From positions 625,001 to 689,000 of the forward strand of contig OY848922.1 in assembly GCA_963693285.1 (NCBI GenBank): a DNA stretch of 64,000 nucleotides, read 5' to 3'. Position 1 is the stretch's first letter. Each line of letters starts with the position of its first letter. Both the position numbers and the translations under genes were made by a program. Below are positions 30,301-40,802 of this stretch, in pieces. The notes beneath the pieces were generated by a model that was not told the DNA's origin, did no database searches, and saw only the letters and a program-made list of their open reading frames with translations. This DNA comes from Xestospongia muta. Its lineage: Eukaryota > Porifera > Demospongiae > Haplosclerida > Petrosiidae.

Positions 30301-33217
30301 ATACAAGAGCATAACTGTGTAATTATCAATTAATGTGTAATTATTATTATTAATAATTATAATTATTAGTGTTTTAAGGGCTGGTCTAGTCCAGCTGTCT
30401 AGTTGACTACAATTAATTTGTCCCTACAAACTGGATAACTACCATTAGTAAGCTCTAGACTAGTAAACATCAGTATTTACCACAGTGACCTAGAATAGCT
30501 ACCATTAGTAAGCTCTAGATTAGTGAACATCAGTACTTACCACAGTGACCTAGAATAGCTACCATTAGTAAGCTCTAGATTAGTGAACATCAGTACTTAC
30601 CACAGTGACCTAGGATAGCTACCATTAGTAAGGTCTAGACTAGTGAACATCAGTACTTACCACAGTGATCTACAATAATATATTCACATTAGATTACAGC
30701 GTTACATAAGTTTATGGAAGATAATGGTTTTCTTAAAGTTTTGGACCAAGCTATTAAGAACGACAGCAGTCAAACTAAGGAAGGTATCTTGACAATCGCC
30801 ATAGTAACCATGTTTTTAAATCACCCTCTTGTAGCACTACTCACTTCATGGAAAAAGTCACTTAGAAAACATCAAGATGAACTAGTTACTTTATCTGATA
30901 CTCCAGATGATGTTAAAAGTTTTGCCAAAACTGTTGAAGCAGGAATTAAAACTGTAAAAAGAGGTACGAATGTTTGCATTTTAATATGATAATGTTGCCA
31001 TGGTGATTGCATTATAGATATTCAGTTTTACTTGGAGATGGCTCTTGCATTTAATGACAGTAAGTTCTAGTAATGGATGCATGAACAAATGAAATGGACA
31101 CACTGTATGTACCAATAATTGGCTCACTATCAATGAATATTTAATGAGCTGCAACTTTCTTGTTAGATGTTGAAGTAACTTACTCCTGGGATAGACTCTT
31201 CTCTCAATGCCTGGTTGCCGCAGTAACTGGATTCGCCAACCATTTAATGGCAGCTGCACGAAGTCATTTGAACCACTCTCCAGAATATATTAAAGATCCA
31301 GCTGAAGCTAGTCGGGAATGGTTGGAACTTGTGATTGCTAAAGGCGTTGTTATTAGTTTTGAGAGTCTCTTGTTACCTTCTGTGGTAAGTATTTGGCCCA
31401 TCCCTTGTCTAAGTTTAACATGTCCTACAGACATCTGAATTATCTGGACTAAAAGATTTGTTCGCTGTTGTTGAGCAACTTCGATCGGTTAGTTTTCATG
31501 TTAAGGAACTAACAGAATCACAAAACCCAGTTAACAGTAAGTATTAGCTCATTCTCCTTGCTTGATCAGATCACTGATCTCAAATCATAATCATTGATAC
31601 TGATCAGATCACTGATCTCAAATCATAATCATTGATACTGATCAGATCACTGATCTCAAATCATAATCATTGATACTGATTAGATTACTGATCTCAAATC
31701 ATGCATATTGATTTTGATCAGATCACTGATAAATGACCATTGTATATTTATTATTAAGAATCATTGATATAAATTTGATCAGGTCACTGATGGAACTTTA
31801 ATCTTCTCATCTTTTGTTCAGGTATTCTACCTCATGTGACAGTGACAGGTGATCATAACCAACTTCATGTAACTTTTGCTCTTCCATTTGCTGTCTTGGA
31901 CGTCCTCCCTGAAGAAATCTGTTCTGATGAAGGAATTTCTCTTCATCCAGTCTTGTTTAACACAGGATTACAGGAACTCGGTGAAACTACAGAACAATAT
32001 AAGTTTGAAACGAGTTTAAATGAAGCATCATTCATTAAACTACGAGACTACTATAGATCTGTTAGGTAATATAGTCAATGATATATATTTCAATAGTACA
32101 TGCAATGAAACATAATATTAATTAGTTTAATAGATAGTAGAACATAGGTCCAATGGATAGTAGAACGTAGGTCCAGTAGATAGTAGAACGTAGGTCTAAT
32201 AGATAGTAGGACATAGGTCCAATGGATAGTGGAATGTAGGTCTAATAGATAGTAGGACATAGGTCCAATGGATAGTGGAACGTAGGTCCAATACATAGTA
32301 GAACATAGGTCCAATACATAGTAGAACATAGGTCCAATGGATAGTGGAATGTAGGTCCAGTAGATAGTAGAACATAGGTCCAATAGATAGTAGGACATAG
32401 GTCCAATGGATAGTGGAATGTAGGTCCAATACATAGTAGAACATAGGTCCAATAGATAGTAGGACATAGGTCCAATGGATAGTGGAATGTAGGTCCAATA
32501 GGTAGTAGGATGTAGGTCCAATAGATAGTAGAACATGGTTCAGTAGATAATAATTACACAGTCTAATGAAGTGTTGATTAATTGTTTCTAATTTTAGACA
32601 ATTTCAACTTGGTAAAGCTACTCTTGCAGAAGATTCTATTGAGAAGACTATCAAACTTGGAGAAATCAAACGACCCCTCGATGCAATGGAAAAAATTATG
32701 ATTCAAATGGAGGGAGCAATACGACAACCTACGGATGTTGGTGTAAGTCTATTATATCTAACCTCAGAGCTGATAAAACGTCTTGGAGGTGTTACCATCA
32801 TAGTTTGTGACACTGGAGTATATCGTAGTCAAGCTGTCACAACTGTAGAAGAAATTATGTTGTTGTCCCGTTGCTATGGGTTACAGTTTCGTTCTCTTCG
32901 ACTTGCATTGAATTCACTACGCTTATCAGGTGCTTTGCCATTTCTTGAAAAGAAAAATTCTGTAGATTTTAACAAGGCATTTCCATGTCCAGCACCTGGG
33001 TGAGTTAAATAAATAATCTATATTTTTATTTTGTGTCCATACTTTAACTTTTTCTCATACTCGTGTTTCTGTAATTTCAATCCTATATTCCAGTGCTATA
33101 GTCATAGTCCTATAACTTTATTGTTGTTTCTGTGACTTTGTTTCCATTCTAAAATTTATATTCCTATGATTTCATTCTTTATTCTACAGGCTCTACCAGT
33201 TACCTAAACGCAAATAA
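22880..33217 (+). CDS. PREX: P-Rex-type Rac guanine nucleotide exchange factor
   Basis: The longest gene in the window, from [20 protein letters not shown] to GLYQLPKRK in about 27 exons. Domain order follows animal PREX1/2. A DH domain ([32 protein letters not shown]) swaps GDP for GTP on Rac. A PH domain ends near 25225 ([20 protein letters not shown]). Two DEP domains ([20 protein letters not shown] and [20 protein letters not shown]) and two PDZ domains ([20 protein letters not shown] and [20 protein letters not shown]) follow. A long C-terminal inositol-polyphosphate-4-phosphatase-like helical region ends the protein. In animals P-Rex is activated by PIP3 and Gbeta-gamma to remodel actin. 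Introns carry several simple and tandem repeats. Which PREX paralogue it equates to cannot be said. Confidence 0.92.
23311..23350. repeat. (TC)n tract at a 3' splice site in P-Rex
   Basis: A TC-rich tract runs up to the acceptor ttggcag preceding the exon [16 protein letters not shown]. It is short and slightly interrupted. Confidence 0.8.
24305..24388. repeat. (TC)n microsatellite in a P-Rex intron
   Basis: About 84 bp of TC repeats within the long intron that follows the exon ending VYCKRTTG. It is not adjacent to the next acceptor. Long open frames on both strands here are artefacts of the repeat. Confidence 0.9.
25463..25491. repeat. Short perfect hairpin in a P-Rex intron
   Basis: TATGGTAACA and its reverse complement TGTTACCATA are separated by nine bases. 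The neighbouring sequence near 25785-25820 is also rich in short palindromes. No gene function is assigned. Confidence 0.5.
27226..27358. repeat. TC/CCCT-rich tract at a 3' splice site in P-Rex
   Basis: An imperfect pyrimidine tract (TC, CCTC and ATC variants) runs to the acceptor ctctcag before the first PDZ exon ([12 protein letters not shown]). Confidence 0.85.
29735..30035. repeat. (CATC)n/(CATT)n tetranucleotide array in a P-Rex intron
   Basis: About 300 bp of catc, catt and ctat tetranucleotides. The open frames it creates encode only Pro-Ser-Ile-His type repeats and are not genes. Confidence 0.92.
30423..30670 (+). repeat. 60-bp minisatellite, P-Rex intron (about 4 copies)
   Basis: Four near-identical units containing agctaccattagtaagctc and cacagtgacctagaatagc lie in an intron of P-Rex, ending just before the acceptor at about 30693. 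Same family and orientation as 52700-53080 and 63645-63960. Confidence 0.93.
31562..31790. repeat. 38-bp minisatellite rich in GATC palindromes
   Basis: Units with gatcagatcactgatctc recur at 31564, 31602 and 31640 (period 38 bp), then become degenerate. Each unit carries a self-complementary tgatcagatcactgatc core. It lies in a P-Rex intron. Confidence 0.85.
32125..32545. repeat. 23-bp minisatellite in a P-Rex intron
   Basis: About 18 copies of a unit of the form gatagtagaacataggtcc with small variants. Minus-strand open frames here encode only repeated Tyr/Leu/Pro/Thr words and are not genes. Confidence 0.9.
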
Positions 33218-33218
33218 A
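33213..33218 (+). terminator. AATAAA overlapping the P-Rex stop codon
   Basis: The last codons CGC AAA TAA are followed by A, so a canonical AATAAA polyadenylation hexamer overlaps the stop codon. If used, the 3' UTR would be only about 10-30 nt. Use is inferred. Confidence 0.4.
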
Positions 33219-33471
33219 CACATCGCACTTTACAAAAATTGATGCTGGTAATCTTGCACATTTTTTATGCACTAGCTTTTATTTATACATTAGAATTGTA
33301 GCAAATTATTTATATATATTTTTTTGAAACTGTTTATGTGTTTATATTTTATTTCAAATTTGAGTATTTTGTAGTTTTATGAAAAAAAAATTATTAAATT
33401 TACGATCTTTAAACAAAAATTAAATTAGCTGATGATTAATTTGTTTGCCTAAGTGATTGCTATAATTAGCT

Positions 33472-35051
33472 TCAATCACTATTTATAGTAGTTGTTGGCA
33501 TGGTAACCACTTCACCATCAGTAACACTCCCTGGGGAACTATTAGTTGTTGTTTCCTCCTTCTTCTTGGGATAATCTTCATACCTAAGAAAAAGGACAAC
33601 CAATTAAATCATTTAAAATTGGTGCATTATGAATTATGTATAACTTATAGACAAGATTTAATACAGCATCTCTCCTATCTGAACACTATTGGATCTAATA
33701 GACGTCACAAACCATTTATCATACTTACAGTCTTATATTATATAGTACAACGCTATATGACCTGTAGGTGTGGTCATATATATGACCTGTAGGTGTGGTC
33801 ATTTATATGACCTGTAGGTGTGGTCATATATATGACTGGACTGCTTTTCTAGCATTACAATAATCACTAACAGTTGAAATAACTTTCATACTTAATTTAT
33901 AACGTAGCTTAGTTGATTATCTTTAATCAGCCTAAACATACTATATTTTAAATAAAACTGATATTATATTGTGCAATGATTAAGATTGTACTTAATGCTC
34001 ATATGCTGTATTTGGACCACACCCAGAGTGCAATATATCCCGTATAGCACTAAAATTAGTACCTTAACTAGTACATAACAATAGGTGTTGTTATGTAACT
34101 TACGAGAACAGAGGAACTAGTTCACCTCTTAGGACTGCCAATAATAATGGAGTCCCTACACATGTTGGTACCAGATATAACAGAGCAGGTTGTGCTGCTT
34201 TGAAGATGTGCATTATAGCTATGGTTGTCCCAAGACCAATAATATAAGCAATGAAAGTTAAATAGAAATAGGTCCTTGTTTTAGACGGGTGATGGCTACA
34301 TAATTTGATTGAATATTAAATTTATGTAGCATAGTTTACTGACCTGAAATCAAATCGGCATAGAAGTGCAATAAATAGACCTACAAATAAGAAAGAAGTA
34401 AATCTCTCTCTCTCTCTCAAAACCTGCCTTGTACTTACCAGGAATAACAATATCGCCAAGACCCAGCATACCAAAATTAGAAGCAGCCAGACCCTTTTCT
34501 GGTAGATCCAATGGTACCATCACTATTTCTCATAATAATGACAATAATATAAACATCAGAATAACATGCACACTCACATTTGATTGGTGCATCAAAAGAC
34601 TTAGCAACTGTTACCATGACATCAGTACCAAAAACCTAACATAGCAACAACATTAAGACACACCCACTCATTAATTTACCCAAAATATATCGTATATAAA
34701 TAAACCACCTAACAATATGCATCCAACACTGACACTAAAAATGGACAGATAGAGAGATGAGATGGATAATAAGAAGAGAAATGGATGAATAAGATTGTAA
34801 ATGGATACATGAACAAAGCAAGAAACAAACCTTTCCAATGAAATCATTTCAATGGCATTAAAGCAAAACGCCACGCCCATTACATTGTTCAATATCCAAT
34901 TCTGAGAAGCCAACATGGGACACTTCTAATATTATAATGGCGTCTTTCTTACCTTTGTCAAGAAATGCCAAGCAACTAATAGTACAGAGGATACAAATAT
35001 GACAACATCAATCACAGTGAAATCAATTTTAAAGATATCTAAAGAAACAGA

Positions 35052-35105
<54 letters not shown>

Positions 35106-35808
35106 AAAAGAGAAAGAGTGTGAGAGAGAGAGGGGGAGGGGGGAGAAGCAACATGACTCTACAGTGAAACGATTATTTCATTTTATTCTTACCTTTTATT
35201 TTGTCTTTCTCTTTCTTGTTAAAATGTAACATGTACTGTGTCAATACTGGTATAGTTGAAGCATGGAATAAATAGTCAATCAGTACACTAAATGTAAGAG
35301 ATAAAAGGGTTAAATAATAAATGAGATGTACCTCCCTGCCCGAGTTAAGGCAGTCACTCCTACACTGAAGAAAATAATGTTAAGCAGCAAGTTCACATAC
35401 TCTTTAGGAAGATACTGAGAGAGCAAGAGAGAGAGAGAGAGAGATTGACCATTATAATCTTAACCCTTTACTCTTACTTTAAAGATAATGTACAATGTGA
35501 ACAATGCACCACTAGCATAAAATGGGAACATGGCTGCCTCTCTCATACGAATACGATCATGTGCTTCTTCTCCTTTTTTCTATAAATAGCAACAAACAAT
35601 AACTCATTTGAGATTATAGGAAACCTACCCAAAGATTGTAATGGTATGTAACAGATCTTATAGAACCGATAAATATCGGGATTAAAGCCATACTAAACAA
35701 GAACGTGTATGCAGTGACAAGACCTTCTCGAGTTGCTACCTCTCTACCAGTTACATTGGTCAATGTCTCGTTGGTTTCGTTCAGTAGCTCTTCCTCAGAT
35801 GTAGCCAT
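33472..35808 (-). CDS. HM13: Signal peptide peptidase (intramembrane aspartyl protease)
   Basis: Multi-exon gene from MATSEEELLNETNETLTNVT to PTTTINSD. It is an ER multi-pass protease that cuts leftover signal peptides and other type II membrane anchors. All active-site elements are visible: YD in GCILLGGLFIYDIFWVFGT, GLGD in NFGMLGLGDIVIPG, and the PAL motif in QPALLYLVPTC. The N-terminus carries Asn-glycosylation sequons as in human SPP. The C-terminal KKK is followed by a longer Thr-rich tail, so the ER retrieval signal differs from the vertebrate one. Two introns have (GA)n on the plus strand, that is, TC on the sense strand at acceptors. It is divergent from xylose isomerase. Confidence 0.93.
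33760..33835. repeat. Short tandem repeat in an HM13 intron
   Basis: Three copies of a unit with tatgacctgtaggtgtggtc, interspersed with tatata. No other function is visible. Confidence 0.7.
35059..35139. repeat. (TG)n-(GA)n compound microsatellite in HM13
   Basis: Read on the minus (sense) strand this is a TC then CA tract leading to the acceptor tttctttag of the next HM13 exon. Confidence 0.85.
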
Positions 35809-35927
35809 TTTACAAAAGGACTTTGTGGTTTAATTGGCGGTGTGGTCTAAAGAGGTGTGGAGAGAGTGGATGTGGCTCGTTCCTCGTGCACATTTAACTT
35901 CAGGGCTGAAAACTGTGAACAGAAATA

Positions 35928-38876
35928 ATGTCTTCTTTCGCTCCGTCATCAAAAAGAACACGTACTGAGGATGGCTTTGAATGGAATGATTCTGACGAAT
36001 TCTTTCCAGGTGCTCTAAATCATGCATTACTATGGGGAACCTATTATTTATTTAAACTGCAGGTATTCCAACGATACCATATTCTCCTGATGCACCTCCT
36101 GATAATATGCTGTGTTTCCGTCACTACAATCCTTCAGAAGTAAGTACAACATAATATGTATACAATTCAATGGCTTCTTCCCACCAGTTAATCCATGGAA
36201 AGACAATGGAGGAGTGGTTGCGATTTTCTGCCTGCTTTTGGCATAGTTTCAGAGGAACTGGTGAGATATAAGTATAGGTTATATACCGAGGTAAAGGTTT
36301 CCATGAGATTTATCAACCGAGCGACGAAGTCGCGAGGTTGATAAATGCCATGGAAACTGTACTGAGGGTATATAACTGGCTTGTACCATGAAATGGTCTG
36401 CCATGGCAACAATATCACGGACAAACCTGCTATATAAAGGTGGTCTAGCAACGTTTTTTTTGTTCTAACAACGCAAATTCAAAATGGAAGATAAGTTGGA
36501 CTATAATTATTCTTTCTCAGGTAGACGCCCATTTATTTGACCACGCCTTGACCGATATTGTCACTAGTGACTCGGCAGTTCCTTTAGCCCTACCCAACAG
36601 TGAACGTTTTGCTTTTCAAAGTGACGAAAGTGTGGAAGCAGCAAAAACTAATTTTGTTCCCAAAAACACCTCTCGCAATACTAACTGGGCAGTTAAGGTC
36701 TGGAAAGACTGGAGGAGTCATAGGCGAACGGCATTTCATATATATATATATTTCATTCATTTATTATTTATTTTGAATTACCACCACTAGTAAAAAAATT
36801 GTCAACCCCCGCTAAAAAAATTGTCAACCCCCGCTAAAAAAATTGTCAACCCCCGCTAAAAAAATTGTCAACCTCCGCTAAAAAAATTGTCAACCTGACT
36901 GATAACGATCAGAGGTTGATACGAAATTTATCAACCTCATTTAAAGCAATCTGATTGGTCAATTCATACTAGTCATGGTACAAATTAATTTGTATCATTT
37001 ACCATTTCATTTCACTGAACAGGAGCTGATCCCTTTGGGTTTCCGACTCTTATCCGTCCTTGGGATGATGGTAGCGATTCATTGGAAAATGCTAAACGCA
37101 GACTGAGGGCTGGTTTTGAGTTCTTCTCAAAACTGGGTCTGAAGTTTTGGACTTTTCACGACAGGTAAGAACATGGACTTGTAACAATAATGCATGTCTT
37201 CACTATCTCTCCCTCTATTTTGTCCCCTCTCCCTCCCTTTTCCCTCGTCACTTAAGGGATATAGCCCCTATGGGAGAAGATCTTGAGGAGACTAACAGGA
37301 ATCTTGATATAATGAGTGACTTAGCTTTGGAGCTTCAACAGAAGACGGGAGTTAGTCTCCTTTGGGCTACTAGTAATCTCTTTGCTCATCCTATGTATGC
37401 TAATGGAGCTAGTACCAACCCTGATGCACATGTGTTTGCAATGGCTGCGGCACAGGTCAAAAAAGGGATGGAAATCGCAAAAAAATTAGGAGCTCAAGGC
37501 TATGGTATTGGATGCACATTAGAATAAATGGATGTATAAATAAATGAATGGATGCATGAATGGATGCATAGTAAAATAAATGGATGTATAAAATAAATGA
37601 ATGGATGCATAGTAGAATAAATGGATGTATAAAATAAATGAATGGATGCATAGTAGTAGATGAGAGTCATGATAGTAGGCGGAACATAAAATTATAAATT
37701 TAAATAAAATATTTCCCACTAGTGTTTTGGGGAGGACGCGAGGGTTACCAAACACTACTAAACACAGATATTCACAGAGAACTAGACCACATGGGTGCCT
37801 TCTTCAAGATGGTAGTCGGTATGGCCCTTCTCCATGCACAAAAATATGACTACTTTTTTATTAGATCACAAGAAAAAAATTGGATTTACTGGCCAACTTC
37901 TGATTGAACCAAAACCGAAAGAGCCAACAAAACATCAGTATGATTATGGTTAGAACACTTGTTTGCTATAGCTAAGGGTTAAAATTCATGATTCACAGAT
38001 GCTCAAACAGTCATTAGTTTCTTGAAAACTTACGGATTAGATAATGATTTCAAAGTAACTTAACACTTTGTTATAATAATTATATATTTCTTGTTGCTAG
38101 TTGAACATCGAACCAAACCACACTACTTTAGCAGGACATGGCTATGAACACGATGTTGTTGTTGCATCAAAGTATGTTTAGTACCTTACTCCATTAGTAC
38201 ACACTCTCTTTCTCATTTTAGACTTGGTATGCTTGGTTCTATTGACTCTAACACTGGGTCTCCAGATCTTGGCTGGGACACAGATCAATTTCCAATGGAT
38301 ATAAAAAATACTGCTCTTATTATGAAAGTACACATGTACACCTACACACAAACCTTATGGACACTCTTGTGGTTAGGCTATTATAGAACAAAATGGATTG
38401 GCCCCAGGGGGACTGAACTTTGACTGTAAAGTCCGACGAGAGTCTATTGATCTTCAGGACCTAGTCATTGCACATATAGGTATTTGAGTTAATGCTATAT
38501 TAACTTGTGTTATCCTCTTATAGGGGCCATGGATACCTTTGCTCGAGGGTTACGTTGTGCTGTTGAACTCATGGAACAAGGAGTAATGGATAAATGTGTG
38601 AAGGTAACAGGAGTCTGTGTGTGTGTGTGTGTGTGATTATTTTAACCCTTTATAGCAACGTTATTCCACTTATGATACTGGTATTGGAGCTAAGATTGAA
38701 AAAGGAGAATCTTCATTTGAAGAACTTGAGGTCTCTCTCTCACTCAGCATGTTCTCTTTTTAATGTAATTTATTTCCTTTCTGCAGGAATACATCCGTTC
38801 CAATGGGTTCCCTAAACCTACATCAGGTCAGCAAGAAATGTATGAGGTTATTCTAAATAATGCCATGAAACATTGA
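35928..38876 (+). CDS. Xylose isomerase (460 aa)
   Basis: Fourteen exons, 35928-36009, 36063-36139, 36188-36260, 37023-37164, 37257-37504, 37723-37818, 37865-37948, 37999-38054, 38101-38171, 38222-38327, 38377-38479, 38524-38603, 38656-38730 and 38787-38876, total 1383 nt. The enzyme interconverts D-xylose and D-xylulose using two divalent metals. The catalytic His segment ([12 protein letters not shown]) and the ligand motifs [64 protein letters not shown] and [11 protein letters not shown] are all present, so it should be active. A 46-bp intron at 37819-37864 is easily missed and restores the frame. Thirteen introns exclude bacterial contamination. Vertebrates lack this gene. Confidence 0.95.
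36276..36935. mobile_element. Crypton/ZMYM-type element fragment in a xylose isomerase intron
   Basis: The third intron (36261-37022) is much longer than its neighbours. It opens with an imperfect inverted repeat (36279-36377, arms around atttatcaacc, loop gagcgacgaagtcgcga). A coding fragment at about 36520-36735 reads [20 protein letters not shown] then [16 protein letters not shown], which resembles the N-terminal part of the DUF3504 tyrosine-recombinase-like proteins (ZMYM, QRICH1, Crypton transposons). Five copies of a 22-bp repeat and a second hairpin (aggttgata...tatcaacct) follow. No complete recombinase domain is present, so it is a decayed or non-autonomous copy. Confidence 0.55.
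36790..36898. repeat. 22-bp tandem repeat, five copies
   Basis: Units of the form taaaaaaattgtcaaccccc, then gc, repeat five times, with ccccc changing to cctcc in the fourth copy. It lies inside the transposon-like insertion in the xylose isomerase intron. Confidence 0.93.
37510..37665. repeat. aaataaatggatg-type repeat in a xylose isomerase intron
   Basis: Imperfect units containing aaataaatgaatggatgcat occupy the intron between the exons at 37257 and 37723. Minus-strand open frames here are repeat artefacts. Confidence 0.75.
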
Positions 38877-39203
38877 ACATGGACAAATCAATGACCTTTC
38901 TGCCAATAGCTATTGCTATAAAATTTTTGCTATGAAAAGAATTTTTTATAAAACAATCTAATAATGACTGTATTAGTAGCACTACAACGAGGACGTCCCT
39001 AATATTGTAATATTAAATAAATGACTTTTTAAAAGCAAATCTAATAATGACTGTATTATAATGAGGATGTCCCTGTAATCAAATGCTAATTAGTATTGTG
39101 ACGTTAAATCTCAATGTTATTAGGTACAAGTATTAGCAAGAACTGACGGAGAATGAGTGCAAATAGGAAGTTACAAAAACTACAGAGATATCAAAACATT
39201 CTC
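38877..39203. other. Convergent 3' region with a duplicated segment
   Basis: 327 bp between xylose isomerase and the four-helix gene. The words aatctaataatgactgtatta and gaggacgtccct / gaggatgtccct each occur twice, showing a local tandem duplication. An AATAAA at 39016-39021 could end the xylose isomerase mRNA. Confidence 0.5.
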
Positions 39204-40724
39204 TCAAATAACAGACAATAGTTTCGTTGTGGCACCTAATCCAGGGCCACCCATACTAGGGGGACCAGAGGGTTGTGCACGAGATCGTGTCACTGAGGAG
39301 GACCTCCCACCACCTTTACGATCTTTATAAGAGCCGTGTATTTTCCAGATTGCGATAATGATAGCAAATACAATAAGACAAAGGAGATAGATATAGAGTA
39401 CTATCATATATGTGATGATGTTTCGACAGATCAACTTCTTTCGACGATTATTATCCATAGCAGCGATCAAGTAAGTGCCAAAAGCAAGCCATCCCAAGTA
39501 CAATGCTATCAACAGTGAAGCTGGTATAATAGCAATGGCAGCTGCAATTTTAGCAGCTTTAGGAAGATTACAAAAGAAGCCACAGCAAATACAACAACTC
39601 ATCATTACGGCAATAACGAGGAGTAATACAACGACGCCAGTAATCTATAGGGGATAATAAGTGGGGGAGGAGTTAGGGGCGGGGATTCATGACAGAAACA
39701 TGCATTTATAAAGAGTTATAGAATATTACAGCATATTATTCCATCAAAATTAAATACCTCTCCATGTACCATTGAAGTAGTTACTACTTGTCAATGTAAT
39801 TCAATTATGTAGAGCTTATTAATTTATTTATAAAAAACAGTCTATTGAACAAGGAAAGACACTACTAGGAGTCCTTAGAACTATCAGTAAATCTAACAAC
39901 AAACCAATGAAAGGTTTCAATTTCCTAAGACAATTACCAACATATAAAGTATTACAAGAATTTCTCCCATATCTGATTTCTATTAATCTGAACATTTTTA
40001 ACCCTTTATAAGCTAATAAAAGCAGGTATTACCTCCCAGATATTATGATACAAGAGGACAACATTATAGAAACCTCAATATTAAGTAAATGACATATATA
40101 CCTTCAAATAATTGACGTACAGTGTGTTAACACTACCAATTTTAACAGTAATAGTTGTTGAACACTCTCCATCTGGCTCGCCTTTGTCTGGTTCAGCTGC
40201 AGAAGCTAGAAAGAAAGAAACAATTTATAACATTTTCATAATATATATATATCACTTACATAGACCAGCTCCAAAAAGATAGAGAACAAAAGTAAGAACA
40301 GCTATAATCACTGCACCTTTAGCAAGAATAAAATAAAATATAAAATAGTATTAGAGACTACACTATGTGGACTCAGGTGGGCAGCCCTTCATCATTCTAA
40401 CAAGGATCATGCCTAACTATGAATACTGTATTAGAAAAATGGAATAACACATTTTAAACCAAGCCCCAAACATTCTTTAAGTGCCTGATGCCTACATTCA
40501 CTGTAACAAACTGCTGAACCTAATGGCAATTTCTCTTATAAAAAAATAATTGTAACTCACTGTAACAAACTGCTGAACCTAATGGCGACAGCCTACAATA
40601 AGCACAGCATTTTGCACACCCAGCCTCTACCTTGCCACCTACTGTGTCTCTAGCTAATAATGAAAGAGACATTCAATGACGGGAAAGAGCGAGAAGATAA
40701 CTTACTTCTCCTCCTGGGAGGCAT
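39204..40724 (-). CDS. Unknown four-helix membrane protein with a Cys cluster
   Basis: Four exons: the first starts at 40724 (MPPRRR), then segments near 40255-40318, 40140-40206 and 39204-39648 follow with GT-AG introns and matching phases. An N-terminal basic MPPRRRS is followed by a hydrophobic helix (AVIIAVLTFVLYLFGAGL), a polar loop with Cys (EPDKGEPDGECSTTITVKIG), then three more helices (ITGVVVLLLVIAV; AAIAIIPASLLIALYLGWLA; MIVLYIYLLCLIVFAIIIAI). The motif MMSCCICCGFFCNLPK after the second helix looks suited to palmitoylation or metal binding. The tail is Gly/Ser/Pro-rich. The family is not recognised. Its start is 78 bp from that of NUDT18. Confidence 0.7.
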
Positions 40725-40802
40725 CTTGATTAAGTTCTCAGGGTCACGGGCGTGACTACAATTATAATATTGTTAGCCACACCCACCAATTACAAACTGC
40801 TG

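Noticed and set aside
32090..32536. Minus-strand open frames with repeated Tyr-Leu-Leu-Asp-Leu
   Set aside because: Product of the 23-bp minisatellite, with no independent coding evidence.
36400..36416. TCTGCCATGGCAAC considered as a second X-box
   Set aside because: The left half lacks the GT of the consensus, and it lies inside a transposon-like intron insertion.
35928..38876. Xylose isomerase as bacterial contamination
   Set aside because: Thirteen in-phase spliceosomal introns and a divergent promoter shared with HM13 show it is a native nuclear gene.
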